Made by a program: the position numbers and the translations under genes. Below are positions 1 to 12,000 of a stretch of 64,000 nucleotides of DNA, in pieces (position 1 is the stretch's first letter; every line of letters starts with the position of its first letter). The stretch comes from Cladopsammia gracilis (lineage: Eukaryota > Cnidaria > Anthozoa > Scleractinia > Dendrophylliidae): the NCBI GenBank assembly GCA_022457155.1, contig JAJGOT010000342.1, forward strand, positions 452,001-516,000. Reading direction: 5' to 3'. Under the pieces are notes generated by a model. It did not search any database. It worked only from the letters and a program-made list of their open reading frames with translations, and was not told the origin of the DNA.

Positions 1-143
1 GGCCAATACCATGTTAAAAGGTCTTAGAAAATGAGCAGCATAATCGGATCTGAAAAGACATACGGTCCCATATGCTCCTTGTCCATATTAGAGCCTGCGC
101 TCAGACGTCTCCTATTTCCTTAACTTGCTTCACGCGGAAAAAG

Positions 144-584
144 CCCGGGGGGGTACTCCCTATAATGGGCTATACGGGGATGCTCCGCCCGAAAGGGGTA
201 CCTTTTTGAGGCTGGAGGTATATGAAAGGGTCGTGATTTCACGAGTTGAAGTATATGAAAGGGTAGGGATTTCACGAAGAATAGGAAAGGGTACCGAAAA
301 CACGCCGATGAGGCATAAAAAAGGTAGGGAAAACTGCCATTTAAGTCTAATAAAAAGGGCCTTTCAAAATAAATCAAACAGACGTACGTAAAGGCTATAT
401 GAAAGGAGTACCATTTTCATTAAAAGGTATATGAAAGGGGTACCATTTTCAATGAAAGGTATATGAAAGGGGTACCTTTTCTGTCAAAAGCGGTATATGA
501 AAGGGTAAGGGTTTGAACCTCGGGGCGGAGCATCCCCGTACAAAACTTTGTTGGGTACCCCCCCCCCCCCCCCCCCCCCGAGGG
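144..584. mobile_element. CCCGGGGG-terminus non-autonomous element, copy 1
   Basis: The element starts with CCCGGGGGGGTACTCCC and ends with a GGGTACCC plus long poly-C tract. Inside each end is the same inverted block (GGGGATGCTCCGCCC at the left, its complement at the right). The middle holds tandem units built around GTATATGAAAGGGGTACC, several times over. The flanks GGAAAAAG (left) and GGAAAAGA (right) look like a slightly decayed 8-bp target duplication. No protein is encoded; the ORFs here are products of the repeats. It is a sister of the copy at 1964-2398. Confidence 0.7.
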
Positions 585-600
585 GAAAAGAACGTCTGCG

Positions 601-831
601 CCGGTAACCGTAGCCTGTTATATAATATAGGCGTTCAGGTAGTGGGGAAAGCGCGAATAGTTGGGGAAGGTGCGAAGAAAAGCGAGCGAAAAAATGCCGG
701 AGATGAGGCTCTCCCCAGTCTCCTCGCATTTTATTCACTCGCTCTGTTCTTCGCGCCTTCCCCAACTATTCGAGCTTTCCCCACTATCTGAACGCCTGGA
801 ACAGGCTACGACAGGACTGGGCTACGGTAAC
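601..831. repeat. Hairpin (inverted repeat) element
   Basis: A long imperfect palindrome. CGGTAACCGTAGCCTGTT on the left matches the complement of the right end, and the inner arms (GGCGTTCAGGTAGTGGGGAA and its complement near 790) pair closely. The centre is near 705. It could be a foldback transposon or a MITE. It codes for nothing recognisable. Confidence 0.65.
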
Positions 832-1123
832 CGTTTCTAATCGCGTCAAGTATCCTACTGTTTCTCTAGGATCTGAAGACCGCGCTCTGATTAGACAGTA
901 CGTAGGCATTGTTAATGTTAGAATCAATTTTGATTGGCTATCATCATGAAATACCAAAATAATCTTCGAATACAGCAAAGGGTGAAACGTTTGCACGCAG
1001 GCTAACCTTATTTTAGAGGTATCCGAAACGAGAGGTTCGACTGCACGGACGATGGCATTTGACGCCAGGTGGCTCCTTTACTTACTATAATAACGGCAAA
1101 CTTTTGTAGACTTGGATCAGTAA

Positions 1124-1296
1124 GTAAAATAAAAAGTGGCAAACTGATCCTTACCGCAAGGAGAAGAGATTAACACAGAAATGAAATTTTAAAAAGAGCA
1201 TATCGACCCATATACTCATCTTATTTCTGTCTTAATCTCTTCTCCTTGCCGTAAGGATCGGTTTGCCGCTTTTTTTTCTTATTACTCCCTTACTTA
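1124..1296. repeat. Hairpin element carrying a TTGCCGTAAGGATC motif
   Basis: The left arm (GATCCTTACCGCAAGGAGAA, 1146 on) is repeated inverted at about 1240-1262, giving two arms of about 50 bp round a spacer of about 60 bp. The same CCTTGCCGTAAGGATC block reappears inside the unrelated element at 18771-19174, near 19010, which suggests shared or captured sequence. Confidence 0.55.
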
Positions 1297-1963
1297 GCCT
1301 GTGTCGCAGAATTCGTATGCGGCGCGGACCATCCTTTACTTAGACTCCGGCTTATCGCCGACTGGCGAGGGTGGAAAGGGGATCCGGAGTGGAGTGGAGC
1401 CGGCGTCACCTGCGGCCTGTAACTCTAAAACATGTTCATCAGTTCATTGACTCACCGACTGCTTTATGCCTTATATGCACGGTAATTCCACTCAGGGTAA
1501 AAACGTTACCCAGTAAGAAAAGTGTAATTATAAGATAGTTAATTACAATGTAAAGATTGTCTATATAACTGACTACAAACTGACCAAACTACTTACCGGT
1601 AGATAATTTGAAACTTTTTTAAAAAGGTAAACTTGACAATAATGAGGTCTTATACGTCATTGGATGTGGAAACTAGGTCAAGAATTCCCATAAAGAACAA
1701 AGAACATCTCTATGCAGAACAGGTTCCTTTTTAGGCCGCTGCTCCCAGACATAATTTCCGTTTTCAGTGCGGGAACTCATGCATGATGACCTCCCTCATT
1801 TGTCATATTTGGAAAATTAGCAAAATCGGGTTAGCGGTATAAGAGAAAGAATACGTCATCCTAGGAACACCCTCCGCCTGTCATGAAGGCTGTAACATTC
1901 TTCGCGCGCCCCGTTTTCTTCTCCCCCACTCACTATTCGTGGGGCCGCTATATACGTTAAAGG
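1297..1963. other. Intergenic DNA, no gene seen
   Basis: No reading frame with coding character and no recognisable RNA gene. The stretch is mixed-composition DNA between two repeat elements. Confidence 0.5.
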
Positions 1964-2398
1964 CCCGGGGGGGGGGGGGTACTCCCTATAATGGGCTATA
2001 CGGGGATGCTCCGCCCGAAAGGGGTACCTTTTCGAGGCTGGAGGTATATGGAAGGGTAGCGATTTCACGAGTTGGAGTATATGAAAGGGTAGGGATTTCA
2101 CGAAGAATAGGAAAGGGTTGCGAAAACACGAGGGAAGTATAAAAAAGGCAGGGAAAACTGCCATTTAAGTATTATAAAAAGCGCCTTTCGAAATATATCA
2201 AACAGACACACGTAAAGGCTATATGAAAGAGATAGCATTTTCAATGAAAGGTATATGAAAGGGATACCATTTTCAATGAAAGGTATATGAAAGGGGTACC
2301 TTTTCTGTCGAAAACGGTATATGAAAGGGTTAACGGTTTGGACCTCTGGGCGGAGCATTCCCGTACAAAACTTTGTTGAGTACCCCTCCCCCCCGGGG
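1964..2398. mobile_element. CCCGGGGG-terminus non-autonomous element, copy 2
   Basis: Same termini, same GGGGATGCTCCGCCC block and same GTATATGAAAGG internal units as the copy at 144-584, in the same orientation. The left flank GTTAAAGG (1956-1963) and right flank GCTAAAGG (2399-2406) agree at seven of eight positions, supporting an 8-bp target-site duplication. It is non-coding. Confidence 0.75.
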
Positions 2399-2702
2399 GC
2401 TAAAGGGTATGGTTTTCAAGCCGTTTTGGTCTGAAATAGGGTATGATTTGTGCACTCTGGTCTGGAATTGGGTATAGTATTTACAAGAAGCTACTTTTTT
2501 CATCCCCTGAGAAATGCGGTTTGATTAACATCTGAAATAGGCCGGGCATCGATTTAAGGGTCTGGTCTGAAATAGGTTATCGAATTTTGGGTCAGGTCTG
2601 AAATAGGGTAGGGAAAATTGCATATTTTGGTCTGAAATAGGGTAAGTGTTTTAAGAAGCGTGCCGCACACCCCCACCCAAATTTTCGGGGAGTACCTCCC
2701 GG
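2399..2702. mobile_element. Truncated relative of the CCCGGGGG family
   Basis: Repeats of GGTCTGAAATAGGGTA (about five copies) lead to a right terminus GGGGAGTACCTCCCGGG, matching the family's end. The left end is missing, possibly displaced by the insertion of copy 2 immediately upstream. Its internal unit differs from copies 1 and 2 but keeps the AGGGTA core. Confidence 0.55.
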
Positions 2703-3093
2703 GCAAACACCCTTAGTGGCGCCAAACCACGAATTATTCGACAGTCGCCCCGTCACTTTTATATGGGAGTTTCCCCCCCCCCCCCCCCCCTCCTTGGAAT
2801 CTAACCTCTCTTCCCTGAAAAATCCCTTTTGTCATCACCCAGCTGGTATTTATCAATGAGACTCTCCCTTTCCGGTCGATGACGAGAAAATGACAACTTT
2901 ATAATAAAATAGCAAGATTACGACTGCAAGGGTGTAAAGTTTCTTCAAGTATTTTAAGACTCCAACAATCCCCTCAACGATTTGATCGATCCATCATTCA
3001 TCTGGCAGTGGCAATAGTCCGAAGGCATCGATAAACTTCAATCTTTCAAGCCTAGGGAAGCATCAGAAGTTTTATAAAAAACGATTTATCACA

Positions 3094-6000
3094 ATGCATG
3101 TCGGATTCCTGTTAATCGTGCTCGGAATTCTCTCCTTTGACGCAGTGGTGAGTATAACACAATAGCGACTCAGTATCTTATTTTGGTTTTCTTCCAAGTG
3201 CATTTATGTGACAGTAAGTAGATTTCCAAGTCGCCAAAGTGACCACAGGCCATAGAAAACTGTAAGAGTTCGATTGGAACGTTAGTTTTATCTAAGTGTA
3301 TGTATCGTAAGCTTGTTTATCTAGAACAAAACAGTTTTTTATTGAAAATTGTTGTTGTTCACATTCTAGCACTGACCGAGAAAGTAAACAATGATTTGAT
3401 TGAAGAGCAAATATTTACCCATGCTGTTTATTTGAGGTATAATTAAAACCTCATTCTATTCTATACTCACGTCCGACACGATGCCCACGTTGACAAAAAC
3501 TGTCCAACAAAAAAATCAACTTGCCACGTTCAGCGCTGTTAGAAAGCGAAGCGAGTGAATGAGGGTAGGGCTGGTTACAATGTGATGGCGCTTAGGTTAT
3601 AGGCAAATTTTTGTTTACAATTATTTCCTCATTAGCAAATACACTTCATTCTCTAATAAGCTTCCTATAGGCATTTTACCCCGATATACTAAACCCTCTC
3701 TATGTAATGCTCTTTTATAAAGTCGAAATTTTACAAAGAATACATGGCTCATAAGCGTACCCATTGCTGGTACCCAGCAATTTTGCAGGTTTTGTTAGTT
3801 GATATTTCCTTTTAAAAATTGAGTAACAGTCACTAAGTTTAAATAAGGTCTTTTAATTGTTGATGACAATTTCTATATATTTTGCACGTTTCCTCCTCTA
3901 CGACAGATGAATTCGTATGTTGCTGTAATATGTCCCCCTGGCCTGGGATATGTACAGACTAAGTGTCTGTTTTTACGAATTTTAAATTTTCTCTATCCAA
4001 ATATTATTCGCGTTTATCTCACCATCTAGTCTGTGATGAAGCGAAATGTATGAAACAATGACGAAAGCAAAGATTCGCCTATGTGGAGACATCGAAAAGG
4101 GCAAAGTTTGTACATTTCTCTCTCTGGTACAAACATGAATTGTACTTTTGATTTGAGATTCAAACAATGTAGCCAAAATAGCAACAACCCGCCTGCTTCC
4201 GGTGTAGGATTCTTGAGGGCGAGTAAAAATGTGGTTTGAGTATATTCCTTTTTAAGGCCCGAGATATCTATTCTAGCTTCTTTATACCCGGCCCACATAT
4301 TATTTGCATCTCACTGAATAAGAATAGTGCCTATTGTTATTTGCCTCGTTCTACAAAGCGAACCGACACATGTAAATGAATGGGCCCCTGGCTTTAAAAT
4401 TTGCTATATTCGTCCAAGAAATACTGAAATATTTATCGTTCGGAGATAATTATATTTTCATATAAGCTTATCAACTGACTTTATCAGGATATAGTTCACG
4501 GTCACACTTATTATTTTAATAGCGTTTAATGATTTCCTGCTTGGCCGAAATCTGCAAAATCCAAAATATTCAGTTTTTCAGTTTTCAAGTTTTAGTTATT
4601 ATTTCAGTCGCGAGATCGAGGAAAATGAATGAAAGAAGACGGCAGGATAAAACTCGTCAAAATATTCAGTGACTAGAGTCTCTTGACGCTATGTCTGTAG
4701 AACCCATTGTCACTCGCTAAGAGCAAATTAACCCTTTGACTCACAAGAGCGACAGATATCAAAATTCAAGAAAATCTCAAATTTCTTTTTTTTTTTTGCA
4801 TGGTGACATGCAAAAGTGCCGACGAAGAGGTTTCATTTGAATGGTCACACCATAGGATTTCGTCAACAGACTCAAAAGTTAGAACAAATGGTACCATACA
4901 AAGGTACTGCTGAAGAGGTTTCATTTGAATGGTCACACCATAGGATTTAATCCACAGACTCAAAAGTTAGAACTACACTACATGTCTCCATAATTAACGC
5001 TGGGGAGTGAAGAGTCACTAAGGCTCAGCTGCAGATTACCACTAAACACCAGGTGCATATGAAAACAAAACAAAAAAAACGATGCTGTTTACTGCCTTTC
5101 TACTAATTATTTTAAAATCTTTTTCTCTTGGTCTTACTTTGCAAAGACTGCGGAACAAACAACCGCCGCGCAAAATGGTAAGTGTATTTTAAACGTACAA
5201 GTAAAAGTACCAATTTTACAAATCGTAAATTTATTTTCTTGAGAGTTACTGCAAATCAAATTACTTGTATATACTTCCCAATGTATTTTATTTGATTCAG
5301 TTTACTTTAATACAACCACATTTTCTGCATGACCCAAGGCTTCATCAAATAATGGGATAGAGCTGGCGAGTGAAATCAGGAGAAAATGTGTTTCCTAATT
5401 TACCCTATGAGTGCCCCTGCCTCCGGGCAGACATTGAAAGCAAAGAAAATATATGAGACGTCTGCTCGCATATTTATATAAATACCTATTCGTCCGCCGC
5501 CCACTAAAAAGTAGTCAGAATGGACGACAGATGAGAAACGAAACGGATTGGCCTAGCCTATAAGCACTGCTGGCCACAAAATGTTTGTATAGATCCCGGG
5601 GGGGGCGGGAGTACTCCATTATAAGGGCTTAGTGGGGACGTGCGGCCAGCCAGGGTATGTTTTTCGGGATTTTTGTCTTAAACAGGGTATCGATTTTATC
5701 ATTGTTTGTCTCAATCAGGGTATCGATTTTATCAATTGTTGTCTTAGACAGGGTATCTTTTCTTGGACGATAGACAGCCTGCGCGTATGTTCTACGAACT
5801 AAACTACAGCAAAATGTTTTCTGGTTAAATGTCTTAAACAGGGTATCAAAAATCGGAATTCTGTCTTAAACAGGGTAGGAAAATCAGCGATTTTTGTCTT
5901 AAACAGGGTCAGGGTATAAGGGGCCGGGCCGCACCTCCCCACCCAAGGATATATCGAGTACCCCCTCCGGGGTATAGATAATACAATGGTATCAAGAGGT

Positions 6001-9000
6001 ATTTGCATGGAATAAATACCTCGAGTGAGGTATTATATATTAGTTATTGTAATCCTATGCAAAGGAGCTTACATTCTTTAGCTAAAGAGAAAGTCTCAAC
6101 CTACGGATTCTAGGGGGTCCACATGAGCGCCATTTTTCCGCCACTAGACATGGCTTTAATGAGAATATCTTGTTCACGTTTCAAGCAATCCAAAAACTCT
6201 CTGCTCATCTCATGAATCTATGTTATGGGGTGTTTTTTAAATTTTTAGGTGATTTGGGGGTATGTTTGCTTTTGGGAGGAAATAGTTTTTCTCAAAGGAT
6301 TTGTAGATTTAGTGAAGTTTTAAACTAGAATTTGTAGTTAATAATTAATAGGCCGACATCAAGTTTGTCTACTACCAAGCTTGGGCACTCTTGCGTGGGT
6401 ATCAACTGTCTGTTGGTATTCCAAAAATCATTTTCTTTCTTCTATCCCGTCTTTATACCTCTTTCAATTTCATTCGAATTCATGTTTACCCCACCTTAAC
6501 AATTAGATTATGAGCTCGCGATTTCTATCACGCAATAGAAAACGAGAGCGCTAGCGAATAATCTAATTGTTTTAGTATAAATCTACTAGACGTTCAAAAT
6601 TTAACAACAAATACTCTTCACAGACACTTCGAAAACGCGAAGAAGCGGCCGCCATTAGGCTACTCACTCTACTCACTTTCTACAACAGAATAGATATACT
6701 AAAAAGGAATAGTTTAACCCTTTTATTCCGAAGAGTGCAAAAAATATTCAAGAAAAATCCCAAATTTCATTTTCTGTTGTAAAATATTGAAAAACAAATA
6801 GTACCATGCGAAAGTACTGCCAAAGAGGTTTGCTTTAAATGGTCACACGGCACGATTTCGTCGATTAAAATAACTCAAAAGTTAGAACTAAATTATAATT
6901 TTATCTTTATAATTGAATCTGTGAGTGGTACAAAGTTAAAATGAACACGTACGGTATAAGACTTATGTTCCCTACACTCTGCAGATCCCTGTGACAACAT
7001 TTTCTGCACCAAAGGGCGCATGTGCGCTGTAAACGCGGATCGCTCCACCACATGCGTGTGCCCAGAAGTCTGTCCAGATGACTACAATCCCGTATGCAGC
7101 GTATACCTTCGGGAATTCAACAACACCTGCAAACTGCACAAGTTTGCTTGTCGAATCGGCATCATGATGGGGATAGAAAAGACAGGAAAGTGCGACCTGA
7201 AAGGTATGTATTTGATATTAAAAGGGATGCTATATCAACTATTTTGAGCATCACGTTAAAAACCAAGACACATTTTAATCCTGGAAACGAAAAAATAATA
7301 GTGATTCCGTTTTGTTTTAAATTACTTAAATGATGCAAAATCAGTATTTTTCTACTTAGCATACAACGCCTCGATTGGCTGGTAAGCCGATTATCATGCG
7401 ATATTTTCTGAATTTTTTGGTGGGAGCGGTTTAAGAGGGATTCAACTGAGGCGATTTGTAAATGTCAAAACAAATATCAAGCTTCAGTTAATCTTTGGTT
7501 TTAAAAAAACCGCTATCAGAATTTGAACTTTAGACTGTTAATTCAACGAAGAAGGCTCTTGCGTGGGTATCGGTTAATGCAAGAAAACAATTCCATCTCA
7601 ACGATACTCGAGTGTTTACATTATAGGAATAACACCACAAATAAGTACTAACCCAACATTTTTCATTTGAATTGAATGCAATGTCGGATTTCTTCTATCG
7701 ACACGAGTGTTTAGCAGAACTACATTCCATGACTAACAAGGAATCAGAGAATTAACTCTGTGTGTAAATTATAGTGCTAAGGTAAACCCATAAATTTCCC
7801 TGTACTGAGCGTTAGCCCTAGTAAGGAAATGAGGGACCACACGAGGGAAAGAAAAAAATCTTTGACCTCGGTGGGATTCGAACCCACGACCTCCAGATTA
7901 GATCTTCCGTCGCTTTACCGCTTGAACCACGAGGCTGTACGGGAGCAGATCGTGGGTAATAAGGTGGTAATTCGTGGCAATGAGAATATGAAGGGTACAT
8001 TCCATGACTACCATGGGTGTGAAACGGTTATCAAAGGCCATTGCAAGACTGTTTATCTACGTCATTATGTTGTTTAACCCTCGGACGTACGATATTTTCA
8101 AGACCATTTAAGATTAGCACATGCCGTTTCCAGTAGTTGTTCATTTATCCTAGAGACACATTTTGGTAAAGTTTAGCGACAAGCGGTTGCTATGGAAACG
8201 AGATATGACGTCATAAGTAACATGTGGTCAAGCCATTTTTTGAATAAAAATGCGTGTTTTTCACCTTTTTTCAGCGAAAAAACATATAAAAGGTTACCAA
8301 AAGCATCAAAATGTTTAATTGTAGGTTATTTTGCAACTCTAGCAAACAATATTTGCAATTTCCGCATTTTTCCGTTAAATTTGAATTTTAGTAAAATCCA
8401 AGATGGCGGCCATCTTGGCGGCCATTTTGGATGATGTCACGGACCCCGCGCAGCGCCACAACCCATAATATTTACCTTATCTTGTAGAGCACATCGCGGG
8501 CTCGAAATATTGCAACAACCAGCAATACTACAAGGTCCTACTTGCTATAGTAACCGGTTTAAGCATCGGTTGTGTCTGCTTCCTGTGGCCCGTGTGCGGC
8601 AGCAGAAAACCTTGCCCTAAAGTAAAATAATGTTATGTTGTATGCTTTCTATTTCAGACGGTAAATTGAAGCCATGCCCAGTCTCTAGCCTTCTGCAGTT
8701 TCATGATCGATACCTGGCATACCTCATAGTGGCAAGTGAAAAAGAAATGTACCCAGACTTTCGAGTCGAGACATGGACGTACGAGGACAGAGAGGATATT
8801 ATTGCGGTAACTTTAACAGCTCTTTGCATTGCCTCTCTGTTTTACTAAAGTCTAGTTTCCATATGATCGTTACGATCGCTACGACTGCTGCAAGAGAAGT
8901 TGAGTGATCGTTGCGTTGACCGGTTTCCATATGATCGCTACGGTCACTGAGAAGGAAAAATGTCGAGAGAACGTGCGTCTTAGAACTCCGCGTTCGCGCA

Positions 9001-12000
9001 ATAAATCAAATCCAACATGGCAGCAGTGATTCATGCTCGAAACGTGTTATTTATTTTTTTTTTTTTTGTTCTAGCTTTGCTTCATCAGAGATGACAAAGA
9101 GAAAACATAGACTTTTAGTTCGAAAAAAAAATTCAGAGGCGGGAATAGCTTGGAACTTTTCGCTAACCATTTCAAAACAGTTAATATATTTGTACTTGCA
9201 TGCCTTTATAATTTTTGGAGAATATGTTATATTAAACAGTTGTATCTCTTAGGCCCGGTTCAAACGTCGAACTTTACATGTGCCGAACCTAATACCTATT
9301 TAAGTCGACCCAAACTATTAAGTTCGACTGTTGATTCAGACGGTCGAACTTTACATGTGCCGAACCTAATTCGTGGCGAAAAGAAATGTCATCCTTACTG
9401 CTTAAAATAGGGAAATAAACCGAAAAAAGTAAAATTCACCAAGCCTGGAAATTCTTGTTTTGATTTTAGTGTGCTTTGTGTTCTGTTATGGCAAGGAGAC
9501 AGCTGAGGAGATCGTGATTGTGATAATTGGACAAAATATAGTAACGGCATAAATTTTAAAATACATTACGATTTCTTTATGGATATAAAGAAAAGCAACT
9601 TTTTAGAAGACCGATTTAAGCTGTCCAGTTTCAGTCTAAAAATCTACAACGTGAATGCTGGTAACCGTCGTCACGCTTCTGTGAGTAGGGAGCTTACGAA
9701 TCGACGACTTCTTTCAAGACGACGACTTTCAGTGACGTCATGAACTAGGTCGCGGTCGCCAGCATTTGCGCGCCAAATTTAGCTTACGATGCGAGGACGG
9801 CGACGTTTCGACATCCCGCCAAATTTAAAAGCTGCTGACCTTTTTCGCAGAAGTTTAGTTTTCACCACGGAAAGCAGGGAAAATCAAATCTCATTTATGG
9901 TAAAATGCCAAACTTCCGAGAGACGAGAGCATGTATTGCATATGCCTACCGAAAGGGATTCATCAATGATAGAGAGTTTGCTTTGCTGTATGATGCTCAC
10001 ACCTCTAAAAGTCCGGATTTTCCATATTGGAAGTATGAACGATTTGACCTCGATGAGCTGACAAATGATGAATGTAAAGCCGAATTCCGGTTCTTCAGGA
10101 ATGACATATACAAACTTGCTGATATTCTTCAATTACCGGATGAGATGATTACTTATAATGGCCTAGTAGTTGAATCGATTCCTGCTTTGTGTATGTATCT
10201 CAAGCGCTTTGCGTATCCTTGCCGATACAATGATATGATTCCCCACTTTGCTAGACCTGTTCCGGAGCTTTGCATCATAACAAATCACATGAATGACTGG
10301 ATCTACAATCGATGGCATCATCTGCTTACGAGATATAATCATGTGCTACTTTCCCCAGCAAACCTAGTGTTGTATGCGGATGCGATTCACCGATCAGGTG
10401 CAGCTTTAGAGAACTGCTGGGGTTTTATAGATGGAACGGTTCGGCCAGTGTGTAGGCCTGGAGTAAATCAGAGGGCTATCTACAATGGACATAAACGAGT
10501 ACATTCTATAAAATTCCAGTCAGTAGCATTGCCCAATGGACTGATTGGTAATTTGTATGGGCCAGTGGAGGGGAAACGCCATGATAGTGGAATGCTAGCA
10601 TCTTCTGGTCTTCTTCAAGACCTCCAAAGATTCTCCAATTCACCCATTACTCGTTTACCTATGTGTTTATACGGTGACCCAGCCTACCCTCTCCGTGCAC
10701 ACCTACAAGGACCTTATAGGGGCGCAGCGCTAACACAAGATCAAGAAGATTACAACAGATCCATGAGCTCTGCTCGTGTTTCTGTCGAATGGATCTTTGG
10801 GGATATTGTTAATTGTTTCAAATTTTTGGATTTTAAAAAGAACCTTAAAATTGGCTTAAGTGCGGTGGGTAAAATGTACATAACATGTGCATTATTGCAA
10901 AATGCTCGTACTATTTTGTATCAATCTATTACCTCAGAGTACTTTGGCATCAATCCACCAGCTTTAGATGAATATTTCATTTAATGATAAATTGTCATTT
11001 AAAACAGAGTTTGCTTTGCAAATATCATAGAGCATAGAGGAAAACTTGAGTTTTGTATAACACAACTTTTTTTTTTTTGGGGGGGGGGGGTAGTGGGCAG
11101 GGGGAAGGGGCAAAACATTTCACCATTCCAAACTCAAAGTAAAATAGCTTTAACAGTTTTTTTAGCATTGATTGAACAACAAGTCAACAAACAATTGATT
11201 GAACAGTGAATGATTGAAGGACTCGAGTAGAAACGTCCTAAAAACATTTAAAGGAAAACATACAATATTTTTTCATTAAATTACATAAAACAGCCAATAT
11301 ATCTTGACCATAAACTAAGGGTTTTTTACCTCAAAAGCACAAGAAGGCCCGGTATAGGATGTTTTGCCTTTTAAAAGTATTGCTACTAGTACACACAGTT
11401 GGATTGAAGGTTGACTATCCATTCAAAACTCTGGGGAAAATCTAGGAAGCCAATCAAGTACACAACGGAACTCGAAGTAAACTGATAGTCTATTTTCATG
11501 GAAGAACGCAAATAAGTTTAGATCAAGATAGTCATCAACATGAAGTTACTGCTGTTTTTTCAAAAGTTCAAATAATGCCTGATTTTGCGTTTGCTGCTGT
11601 TGCATAAACATTTGACACATCATCTGAAACTGTTGTTGTTGATTCTTCATTTGTTCTTGAAACTGCCTGGTCATTTCATGCTGCTGCTGAAACATCAGGT
11701 TTTGCTGAGTTGTTGCACTTTCTTCTTGTTTCTTCCTGAATTCCAGTTCTTCTTTCTTGAGCTCGCATTCTTTTTCTGATGCCTCTCTTAAAAATTCTAT
11801 TGTTTCGTTGGAACCTTGTTTTCTTTTCTTTCTTGGTGGATCATCGCCTGCTCTTTTCTTCGTTTCCGCAAGACGTTCCATGGCCTTATCCCGCATATCT
11901 TCAGCTGAAGCCTTTTCTTTCGCTGCTTTATCACGACCTTCTGCAGAGGTTGTCTCAGATTGTTTTTCTTGCTCCTCTCTTCGTTCTAAATAATCTTCCA

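Noticed and set aside
125..791. Short ORFs on both strands at the left end
   Set aside because: They are translations of the CCCGGGGG element and of the 601-831 hairpin.
7818..8077. ORFs containing TSVGFEPTTSRL and SWVRIPPRSK
   Set aside because: Known spurious translations of tRNA-like sequence; the DNA is a tRNA-derived repeat.
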